A stretch of DNA of 64,000 nucleotides, from positions 12,049,501-12,113,500 of the forward strand of contig CM028915.1 in the NCBI GenBank assembly GCA_016801845.1, in the 5' to 3' direction. Below the pieces are notes generated by a model. That model searched no databases. It worked only from the letters and a program-made list of their open reading frames with translations, and was not told the DNA's origin. The DNA is from Polydactylus sextarius (lineage: Eukaryota > Chordata > Actinopteri > Polynemidae). Below, piece by piece: positions 55,728-64,000 of this stretch. Made by a program: the position numbers and the translations under genes. Position 1 is the stretch's first letter, and each line of letters begins with the position of its first letter.

Positions 55728-58700
55728 CTGAAAACAAAAAGCAGATAGAAATCACAGGTTTATTTCACAAAAATGAAATTTCTAATGTAATCAAACTATT
55801 TTCATAGTACTACCCACTTCTAAGAGATGGCAGAGAGATGGCAAGCATTGCCGTGGAGAGAGAGAGAGGGAGAGGGAGGAGATAGAGATGTTTTTATAAT
55901 ACTGAAGTTTAATGGTGATTTCTATGTGCTGGTAGTGGATATAATTGCTGGCGCCAGACAGTTAAAAGTTAAATGTGGGCACTGCACAATCCTTATTGTA
56001 TATCTTGTGCTGTGTGTAAAGTGTAAAGTACAACAATGAGACCTTATGAATGGCCTGGTTATTCCCAGCACAGTCCGAATGAACCAGGAGGGGTGAACAA
56101 TGATGAACATCTTCAGGTTTTTCTTCAGTCTATAGGCCAAGAGTAGAAGCAGATGTGATGTTAATTCAAAATTAAACAGTGGTGTCAAAACTGATGATAT
56201 ATTTGTCAGTGAGTCTTAAAAGTTAAAAATTACACATTACAGTGTGGTGACCTTGTAATACGGTATGGATTTTTAAGCTATACATCCTAAGAAAACTCAG
56301 CATGAACAATAATATATGGTATATGAATCATATTTGCTGTGCATGTGTTTATGTAAATATTACCTTCTGTCAATCATTTGGTAGCACTTTTTCATCCAGG
56401 TAAAACCAGGCATCCTCCTGTGAGGCGTGGCACCATTCAGGTAGACAATCATATAATCTTCTGCCACCATAAGTTCCAAGGTACTTATCACATAACTACA
56501 TACACAAGTAAAAGAAGACACTGTGAGACAAACATATGAGCCCAATGACCCTCTGTGGAATGAATGCCAAAGCAATGGTGAACCAGGATCTGTTGCCAAC
56601 CTGACTGAACCCTTTTGTGATGAAATTACAGACTGCAATGAAAGTTGAAAAAGTTGTTGCTGCACAATTCTGTGATTACTTAAATGGGAATAGTCTGTTT
56701 GAAGATTTCCAGTTAGGTTTTAGAGCTCATCATAGTACAAAAAAACAGCATTAGTTACCTTCTTATGGCCTCAGACCATGGACTTGTCTCTGTACTTGTC
56801 CTGTCGAATAGTTAGTGCTGCATTTGATACAATTGATCATAAGATCCTACTGCAAAGACTAGAACATGTTGTTGGAATTTGAGGCACTGCACTTTATTGG
56901 TTTAAGTCGTATCTATCAGATAGATTCCAGTTTGTTCATGTAAACAATGAGTCTTCCATACCTGTAGTTAGTCATGGAGTTCCACAGGGTTTTGTGTTAG
57001 GACCAGTCCTTTTTATGTTATACTTGCTTACCTTAGGCAATATCATCAGGAAACACAATATAATTTTTCATTGTTATGTAGACGATACCCAGCTGTACTT
57101 ATCTATGAAACCAGATGAAACTAACCAGGTCATCAAACTTCAGGATTATCTTAAAGACATAAAGCCTGGACCTGGATGACTCAGAATTTCTTACTTTTAA
57201 ACTCTGACAAAACTGAAGTAATCATACTTGGCCCTAAACATCTCAAAACATAATTTTCAGATCATATAGCTAATCTGGATGGCATTACTTTGGCCTCCAG
57301 TTCTACTGTGAGGAACCTTGGAATAATCTTTGATCAGGACATATCCTTTGTATCTTATATTAGACAGGTCTCTAAAACAGCTGTTTTCAATCTACATAAT
57401 ATTGCAAAAATCAGAAACATCCTGTCCAAAAAGGATGCTGAAAAGTTAATTTATGCATTCATTACCTCTAGATTGGACTTCTGTAACTCTTTACTATCAT
57501 GGAGTTCCAGTAACTCCATCAAAAACCTTCAGTTAAACCAGAATGCTGCAGCACAAGTACTGACAGGAAGTAGGACCAGAGATCATATTTCTCCTGTATT
57601 GGCTGCTCTTCATTGGCTTCCGTTAAAATCTAGAATAGAATTCAAAATCCTCCTGCTTGTCTATAAAACCCTTAATGATCAGGCTCCATCATATCTTAAG
57701 GAGCTCATAGTTACTTATTATCCTAATAGATAACTTTGATCACAAACTGCTGGTTTACTTGTGGAACCAGCTCCCAGTTTGGGTCTGGGAGGCAGACACC
57801 CTTTCTACATATAAGGTGAGACTGAAAGCTTTCCTTTATGATAAAGCTTATAGCTAAGGATGGTCCAGGTGGGACATGGATCTGCCTGAACCATGATGTC
57901 ATCATCACCATAGTCCTTAATATTATTATTATCATTATTATTATTATTGTAATGGTAATGATAATTTTGCTTTAACAACTACTTGTAAGTATGTAGTCTC
58001 TACTGTCTCTTCCTGGTCTCCCTCTTGTCTTTCTCCCTGTCTCCCCCATCCTCCTCCCCTCCCTGTCCTCTGTCTCTTCTCTTTCTCTTTTCTCTGTTTT
58101 CATTTCACTTTACTGGGCGAGGGAGATGACCATCCACTCTGAGTCTAGCTATGCTGGAGGTTTCTTCCTGTTGAAAGGAAGTTTTTCTCTCCATTGTCAT
58201 CAAACGCTTGCTCATTGTGGAAATGTTGGGCTTCTCTTTGTAAAGTGCCTTGAGATTAATGTTTTTACAAGCTGGAGCTATATAAATGAAATTAAATTGA
58301 ATTGAATGAGCAGTTCAACAGTCACGGTTGAGAGAGAGAGAGATCAGTGAGAGATGTTGCACGCATGGGTTTAAAAGAAATATTACTTACAGGAAAAGAT
58401 TTTCCATCACATAATTGTAATTGTCACAGACACTGTCTGGCAGGAAACATGCTGCAAATACAATGATGGCATTCTGTTCAGCATAATAACCTGAGAACAT
58501 AAAACCAAAACAAAGATGTACTTTAGTTTGGCATCAAGTTACACTCCAAGCTTGTTTCCTCAGAAATGTTGTTGGCAAAACAAATAATTAGTTACACCCT
58601 TGTTCATGGTTACATGGAGTGGATGCATACTGACAACTACAATAGCAGTTTAAACTAGTGATTTGCATATATATTAAGATGTTGTTCTGCTCTGATCACA

Positions 58701-61700
58701 CATCTGTAAACTACAATAATCTTGAATGAAAGGGAAGCATCAGTAAATAAGCTATGAAATATACAGTGTGGAATAATCTGGTGCACAAAGAGTTTAGTAT
58801 TAGTGTACCTCCATGAGAAAGGACTCTTTTGTATGGTTCGATGCACTTCATATCAATGCGATGCTCCTGCTCTCCGATAACCACAGTCCTCCACAGTCTG
58901 CTCTCCCTGCTCTCCTCAGGTGATATTTGACCTGCAAAGGCATCACTAGAAGCTGCTCCTGCACCCAGATTAGACTCTTCTGAGTCCCCTAGGGGAAAAT
59001 GGCAACAAACAAAATTAATAAATGCAATCTGCAAAGCATATGAAAAAAATAAACATTTTAATTTCTGTTTAAGGGAAAATATATGGTGGAAAGGCCTCAT
59101 GGACAAATTAAATCTGATAAGGAATTTAAAAAAAAAAACGGATGCAGAAACAGTTTTTGAATCTGAAAGCATGGATACATAACAACATACTTGCTACCAT
59201 GTGGGCATCTTCATATGTCTATTTTCACATCTCTTGTGTGCATTCCAGTATCTCTGGCATGCATCAGATGCTTCTCTCACCGTGTCTATTGAAGTCCAGT
59301 GAATCAGCCTCATCAGGTGTGTCCATTTCATCAATGTTGACGTCCAGGTCGTCTGCAGTATCCAAACCTTCGTCCTCTGTGTCCAGAGCATCTTCTGAGA
59401 GTGGAGACCCTTCACTGCGGTCCAGTGACACATTCATTGGTGGTGCTGACAACCTTCTCCTTTGGTTAGAGCTGCCTGATAGATCTGCAGAGGAGACAGG
59501 ATCTGATTGGAGAGAGAAGTTTTTTGTTTGTTTGTTTTGTTCTTTATTTTAATGTATTTATTTTTGTAGATAAAGGTTGTAGACTAATTGTAATTTCCGT
59601 TCTCATTTGTGTCCAGTTTTAGGACTCTGTAATACAATCCTTAATCCTAAATATTCTAATTCTAATCCTAATATTTTAAGATGCCTGCTTGTAAATTGTT
59701 ATAGAGCTCCCAGACAGAAGCTCCCTTTTTAATAATATAGCAGGAGAATATTGTGTTCAGCATTTTATCACACACCCCAAATAGCACCTGAATCATGATA
59801 AGTTCTCCCATTACACTGTCCTCTATACATTCAGAACATGTGTTATAACTCCACAAAACACCACATATGATATTAATCTTGAAATTTTACAATGAGCCTG
59901 TTACGCTAACCTTTTACCTTGGTAGTGTAAGACATCAGCTAAACACAAGATTTCAATAGCTAAGTGTATGTTTAGTTTATGATGCTATTAACTTACCTTC
60001 TTTGTTATCCATCTCATCAGCAGCTTCTTCGGAGGCATTCATCACCATCCCTGCTCCATCGTCTCTTTGTTGGGAATTTCTGCTCATAGGCACAGAAAGA
60101 CAATAATGAGCCATAACATAAATTACTATTGCTATGGCCACCACCACTACAGGCACAGCTACACATAGTATTGGGCCAAATAAGCCAAAGACAACCATCT
60201 ACCCAGAACAAGAATCTAACTTTTCCCATGACATTAAATGAGTTTAAAATCTGTGCAGTCCAGACATGAAAATTACAGAAGTGACAAAGTAGATGGACAG
60301 CAAGCAATTCACTGCTTCATTCCCAGGCTGCACGTGTAGGCTGGGGAAACAATACAGAGCAGTGTTGCTGCCTCCCCCCAACCAAAGCCCCACTAACAGA
60401 CTCTGATTAGCATATGGCTTGCTAACAACAGAGAGAGCCTGTACAGAGAAACCAAAAGAAACACACTTTCATAGACATAAAAAAACACATACTTAGAAGA
60501 TTTTTTTTGCCTTTAAAAAAATCTCTCTCTCAGGACACCTACCTTTCCCTCACTCTGTTTTCTCTCAGCATGAGTGGCTGAAACACTCAGTCTCAATCAA
60601 GTCAAATGACCATTTGATTATGGAAGAGTCTAGGATGTATGTGAGCAAACACACATACACACGCAGACACACACACACTCAGTGGGCAGTGGAGGGTCGT
60701 GTATCCCACAGAGGGGGCAGGTCATCAGAATTACAAAATGTGGGAAAACAAGTAGCATGATTCAGCTGCTAACGAGGAACAAACTAACTGTAACACAACT
60801 CTAACACACTTATTTGAACGGAGTACTTACAGAGTATTTACAACATAAACACACACTGATAAGACTCCATATCATGAGAAAATGAAAAGCAAAACAAAAT
60901 GAAAATAAAGCAACAGCAAAAACCGAGATATTCTGTCAATACATTTTGAAATCACCTCATCAAAGTTAAACCAATTTCTGATCATTTTTAACCTGCACAT
61001 GAGGAATGTGTAATGGTGTAAAATGCAGTGGTAAAGTAAACACTTTTACACTTAATTATTCAGGTCTCTGACGTCTTTCTGTTTTGACTGGTTTTGCACA
61101 AAGTATGCACAACAGATAAAATAATTGATTTTACTTTCAAATTAACCTATCCTGCCTCCTTGTGGTAAACGACAGTAATGCAGATTTTAGGTGCTGGAAA
61201 CTTGCAGTGTTCAACTTGTTAACTCTATCTTTAATACAATTTTAGCAGATATAAAATTCATATACAGATTTTTGAAAAGACCAACAAAAGAAAACCATTT
61301 TCAAAAATGAAATAATCAGTCTGAACTAAGATTTAAAAGAGGCTTTTAGTTAATAACAGGAGTTCAAAAGATTGGATCTTCGACAGCATTAAGAAATCAA
61401 AAGTCTTACACTGACTGAATTGGTTGAACTGAGTGAAAGGCAAAATTGAGTCTGATGAGTGAAGACTCACCTTGACAAAAGAAAGTGAACATATCCCTCT
61501 GGCACATACTGGGGACGATCTTCCCTCTCAAGCTGAACATCCGATTGGTAGAATGGCTGACCGTCAAACTGATAATGAGCATGGTCCGTCTCATACTGAT
61601 GCTGACCATCAGCTTGATATTGAGCGCACTGAAGTTCAGATGTACACATGGAGCTGGAGTCATGTCCATATTGACTTTCATCTATGTACTGGAACTTGGA

Positions 61701-62778
61701 GCCTGGATCGTCCACGTTGTACTTGGCATTAGCTCCAGCTTCATAATAGCTCTCAGCCTGTTCAGACCCATACTGTACAAAAGAGGCATCAGTTGTAAAC
61801 TCAGCATAGACATCTGTGGGGGTCTGCTGACTGTTGGATTTGGTATCTACACATGTAGAGTGAATGCTCTGGTTTTCAGTTCTTTGGTCAATGTGGTGGT
61901 AGTTGTAGCCATATTGAGTTTGACCCTGAGTTACATTCTCATTCCTTGTCCACTGATATGTAGCCATGTCCTTGGCTGCTTGGGATGACAGGTGGGATGT
62001 CAAATCTTGGTGTCTTCTTTCAGGGGAACAGGTGATTGTGGGCATGAATATGAAGAGAAAGAGAAAATCATAAAGAATTGTGAGTACAAATGAAGTGAAC
62101 AACATCCGTTTACATTCTTGTGACTGACATGTTTATGACAAGATATGTAATTGTGTAATTTCTTTAGCTTGTTCAGTTTTTCAGGTTGCTCAGGTTTTGA
62201 CGATAAGCAGTGTTGCAGTGTATGAAGCAGTTTTTTATGCATGTGCTCCTGTATAGGTTGTTTTCATGTACTTACATAAGGACAATCATTTACAATGAGT
62301 TATGTAAATACATATATTAGTAAAAGACTTTTAATAAGACTTTTAATAATCAGGGTAAAATCAGGGTTGAAAAGTATCTATCTAGTGCTTTACAACTCAA
62401 AATAAAAAAATGAATTTCTATAAAACCTTGTAATACTTGTTTGCATTATGAGTAGATATTCTGCCTCACATACACTACATTCTGTATCTACATACTCTGT
62501 CTATGTAACAAAAACTTTACATTTACATACACAATTTTAGCAAACTTTTATTCTCTGATGTACTTGGTATTACCTATGCACACACTCATACACAGGCACT
62601 CATACACTCACACCCACACCTTGTAAGTGAGCAATGGGAGCTGTTTCCATTAGCTGTGGTGAGGCTCCAGCTGTAATGAGGCAGGTAATGCATATTTAAT
62701 GAGGCGTAAACAGATTTATAAACACGCACACACACTGGGCTGCAGATAAAAGCTTGCTGCTGAATACACACTTACACA

Positions 62779-62842
<64 letters not shown>

Positions 62843-62917
62843 CAAACACACACACCGTCCTCTCACCATATTCATTCTCACATCTTCTCTTCTCTGTCAG
62901 TCTGTCACTTACCAATC

Positions 62918-62990
<73 letters not shown>

Positions 62991-64000
62991 CATTTCCTCA
63001 GGAGGGCCTTCTAGCTTCATTTCTACAGTCTGCGCAGTGATGCTAATATTGCTCTGACATACTTAATTGAGAAAGCTGTAGAGAATTGTGAGAAAGGGAG
63101 GTGAACTGGTTTGTGTCTTTCATTTGCACTGTATTAAGGTGGTGGTAGAAAACTTAGAACTTTTTACCTGTATTGCAAAAGGTACTGTACACTAGATGCT
63201 GAAAAATATTCGCTATTTGGGTTAACAAACCTTTTAAGATAAGTACCATTTTAATATTGTTTCTTCGTATGGAACAATCATTCATTCGCTTTTTTTTTTT
63301 TTTTTTTGCAAAAAAAAAATAAAATAAAAAAAAGCACAGAGTTTAAGGCAAAGCAAAGAATTCAGGCGCATTGCTTACCTCAAAATAAGTGAACAGCTAT
63401 CTTGAGAAGTTTCATGGCTTCTAGTCTGTTGGTTGCTTGAGCATTCGTCATGATCAACAGTCCTTCTAGATTGTTCATCATAGTGAGTAAGTTGGAACCT
63501 GTCCTGTGTGTGTATTTGTAAATCTGTTTGCTGAATAGATGAAACTCCACTTGGCTCCTCAGTAAAATGTGGTGCAACAAAGGTTCCTAGCTGTTGTGTT
63601 TCTTCCCTCTCACTTTGTATTTCTGAAGTCCACATTGTCATGGCAGTTTGCTCTATGTCCGTGTCCTCATCCTGCTCGTCTCCATCATTCTCATCTTCCA
63701 TTAAATCTCCAGAAAATGGTAGTCCAAGTCCTCTGTCAGCAGAAATACCTGATTCGCTGAATGGGGTGCCGGTAAGAGAGCTGGTGTGGGAGACTGAACT
63801 GTTGGTAAGTACGGGGGATTGTGTTTCAGATGTGGATTTAGGTTGGTCCTCTTTCTCTAACTGACCCCCCCAATCTTGAAACTTCCCTAAAGAAGTTGGA
63901 CATTGTGGTGGTACACAAGGTGACTGGCCACCCTCATCTGAATCTTCCATTGAGATTTGTGAATGGACATACACTTCCTCTCTGGTTTTCAGGAAGATAT
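55625..64000 (-). CDS. prune2: Prune homolog 2 with BCH domain (BMCC1/BNIPXL), 3' part, 5' partial
   Basis: Very large protein whose N-terminal DHH-type half lies right of the window. Minus-strand exons: 63379-64000 (partial), 61471-62016, 59997-60079, 59281-59484, 58809-58988, 58391-58490, 56364-56495, 56043-56129 and 55625-55727. All borders and phases agree. The 3' exons encode RRRLSAPP, DALDTEDEGLDTADDLDVNI, LWRTVVIGEQEHRIDMK and then the BCH domain (IEPYKRVLSHGG to YVHIPPSIVK), closely matching human PRUNE2. BCH domains of this family bind small GTPase regulators and other BCH proteins; human PRUNE2 is brain- and prostate-expressed (family knowledge). The gene is convergent with the gcnt1-like gene. 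Confidence 0.93.
55728..56042. other. prune2 intron
   Basis: 315 bp. Contains a GA-rich tract at about 55856-55885. Nothing else seen. Confidence 0.6.
56043..56129 (-). CDS. prune2: prune2 exon: BCH domain
   Basis: Encodes LKKNLKMFIIVHPSWFIRTV and LGITRPFI, near-identical to the human BCH core around VHPSWFIRT. Confidence 0.95.
56364..56495 (-). CDS. prune2: prune2 exon: BCH domain
   Basis: Encodes YVISTLELMVAEDYMIVYL, NGATPHRRMPGFTWMKKC and YQMIDRR. Starts after TATGTAG; the donor is AGAAG|GTAA. Confidence 0.96.
56645..57733 (+). pseudogene. Reverse transcriptase remnant of L2-type LINE
   Basis: Readable pieces in shifted frames: DYLNGNSLFEDFQLGFRAHH, SAAFDTIDHKILLQRLEHVV, SHGVPQGFVLGPVLFMLY, HCYVDDTQLYLSMKPDETN (the catalytic DD) and TVRNLGIIFDQD, ending DQAPSYLKELIVTYYPNR. 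Stops near 56752, 56881 and 57177 and frameshifts show it is dead. Confidence 0.92.
56645..58306 (+). mobile_element. L2-clade non-LTR retrotransposon fragment
   Basis: Antisense to prune2 in one of its BCH introns. 5' truncated. The 3' end carries the GTAAAGTGCCTTGAGATTAA-type motif, a GCTATATAAATGAAATTAAA stretch and an ATTGA-repeat tail, typical of fish L2/CR1-like LINEs. An ATT-rich block at about 57920-57950 interrupts the 3' region. Confidence 0.9.
58391..58490 (-). CDS. prune2: prune2 exon: BCH domain
   Basis: Encodes YYAEQNAIIVFAACFLPDSV and CDNYNYVMENLFL, matching human AIIVFAACFLPDS. The human form has GDGLN where this one reads AEQN. Confidence 0.95.
58491..58808. other. prune2 intron
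   Basis: 318 bp, AT-rich, nothing recognised. Confidence 0.6.
58809..58988 (-). CDS. prune2: prune2 exon: start of BCH domain
   Basis: Encodes GDSEESNLGAGAASSDAFAG, SPEESRESRLWRTVVIGEQE and HRIDMKCIEPYKRVLSHGG. LWRTVVIGEQE is a hallmark of the PRUNE2/BNIP2 family. Confidence 0.95.
59281..59484 (-). CDS. prune2: prune2 exon: acidic linker
   Basis: Encodes DLSGSSNQRRRLSAPPMNVS, EGSPLSEDALDTEDEGLDTA and DDLDVNIDEMDTPDEADSL. The human protein has the same EGSPLSDDALDTEDE block upstream of the BCH domain. Confidence 0.94.
59485..59996. other. prune2 intron
   Basis: 512 bp, AT-rich, nothing recognised. Confidence 0.6.
59997..60079 (-). CDS. prune2: prune2 exon: short linker
   Basis: Reached through an acceptor CCTATGAGCAG|A, phase 2. 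Encodes NSQQRDDGAGMVMNASEEAA and DEMDNKE, then the donor GAAG|GTAAG. Phase fits both neighbours, so this is the internal form of the exon. Confidence 0.8.
59997..60198 (-). CDS. prune2: Candidate alternative first exon of prune2 with N-terminal membrane segment
   Basis: The linker exon stays open upstream in the same frame to an ATG at 60198-60196, directly preceded by an in-frame TAG. The added 38 or so residues are strongly hydrophobic (MVVFGLFGPILCVAVPVVVV, then AIAIVIYVMAHYCLSVPMS). A transcript starting just upstream would encode a short membrane-anchored protein made of this segment, the linker and the BCH domain. Inference from sequence; no promoter motif proves it. Confidence 0.55.
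60199..61470. other. prune2 intron / possible alternative promoter
   Basis: 1.3 kb non-coding. An E-box CACGTG lies at 60331-60336 and a GATTAGCATATG stretch near 60406. If the short isoform is real, its 5' UTR and promoter lie in 60199-60800. Confidence 0.4.
61471..62016 (-). CDS. prune2: prune2 exon: Tyr/Gln-rich low-complexity segment
   Basis: 546 nt, exactly 182 codons with phase 2 on both sides, so it can be skipped in frame. Rich in Tyr, Gln, His and Asp with recurring short units such as QYGYNYHH, VQYGSEQAESYYE, QYQADGQHQYE and HYQFDGQPFYQSD. The donor is TCAAG|GTGAGT. The acceptor is GAAAG at 62017 or, 3 nt further, GAAG. I recall no matching human segment, so exon status rests on splice sites, phase and open frame. 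Confidence 0.7.
62778..62852. repeat. (CA)n microsatellite
   Basis: CA run of about 75 bp with a few G/A interruptions at the right. Confidence 0.95.
62921..62988. repeat. (CA)n microsatellite
   Basis: Pure CA run of about 68 bp, 68 bp right of the previous one. Confidence 0.95.
63379..64000 (-). CDS. prune2: prune2 long exon, 3' end (partial)
   Basis: Open to the right edge with no stop in frame. Contains ISMEDSDEGGQSPCVPPQC, DLMEDENDGDEQDEDTDIEQ (acidic), TAMTMWTSEIQSEREETQQ and QTRSHETSQDSCSLIL, then the donor TTGAG|GTAAGC. It probably corresponds to the 3' end of the very large central exon of vertebrate PRUNE2, a disordered acidic region. Confidence 0.85.

Larger units (their letters stand above)
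62017..63378. other. prune2 intron with two CA repeats
   Basis: 1.4 kb non-coding. CA repeats at 62778-62852 and 62921-62988 on the plus strand (GT in the prune2 sense), and a T run followed by A-rich DNA at 63291-63334. Confidence 0.6.

Noticed and set aside
61485..61988. 167-codon plus-strand open frame
   Set aside because: Antisense to a well-supported prune2 exon; hydrophobic mirror of its Tyr/Gln/Asp codons.
62754..63020. Thr-His and Cys-Val open frames
   Set aside because: Translations of the two CA repeats in a prune2 intron.
1..64000. CRISPR arrays, bacterial operons, tRNA or rRNA genes
   Set aside because: The only direct repeats are microsatellites; genes are intron-split vertebrate genes; no cloverleaf or rRNA motif recognised.

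Overview
The window looks like nuclear DNA of a ray-finned (teleost) fish. Coding sequence is split into short exons with GT/AG borders, introns hold long CA/GT and TC microsatellites, and three fish-type mobile elements are present: a Tc1-like transposon, a hAT MITE and an L2-clade LINE. Four genes are recognisable, in the order pcsk5 (+), rfk (-), gcnt1-like (+), prune2 (-). This is the order of the human 9q21 block, so the gene identities support one another. All identifications come from reading translated exons against remembered family sequences; no search was run.

1-40.6 kb: the 3' two-thirds of pcsk5, a secreted or membrane-bound kexin-type proprotein convertase. The window opens inside an intron. 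Eleven exons (4213-18834) encode the end of the subtilisin domain, the P domain and the first Cys-rich furin-type repeats. The transcript then has two alternative ends. A short terminal exon (20276-20391) gives the soluble A isoform. Skipping it and adding 17 further exons (27658-39545) gives the long B isoform, with many more Cys-rich repeats, one membrane span and an acidic cytosolic tail. Splice phases were checked exon by exon and agree throughout. The roughly 8.8 kb intron between the two choices carries the hAT MITE and the Tc1 copy.

41-45.1 kb: rfk (riboflavin kinase), complete in four coding exons on the minus strand (168 aa), convergent with pcsk5. 45.1-49.6 kb is AT-rich intergenic DNA. 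49.6-51.2 kb: a complete core-2 type beta-1,6-GlcNAc transferase (432 aa) whose coding region is split by three introns, unlike the single coding exon I know for human GCNT1. 51.3-55.6 kb has no clear gene.

55.6-64 kb: the 3' part of prune2 on the minus strand, running off the right edge. It comprises the end of a long acidic exon, a 546-nt Tyr/Gln-rich exon that could be skipped in frame, a short linker exon and six exons ending in the BCH (CRAL-TRIO-like) domain. An L2-type LINE fragment sits in one BCH intron. The linker exon is open upstream into a strongly hydrophobic segment with its own ATG, which suggests an alternative membrane-anchored short isoform; this is the least expected feature of the window.

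The genes act in separate processes (precursor cleavage, FMN synthesis, O-glycan branching, a BCH scaffold), and nothing suggests they form a pathway. No prokaryotic features, CRISPR arrays, tRNA or rRNA genes were seen.
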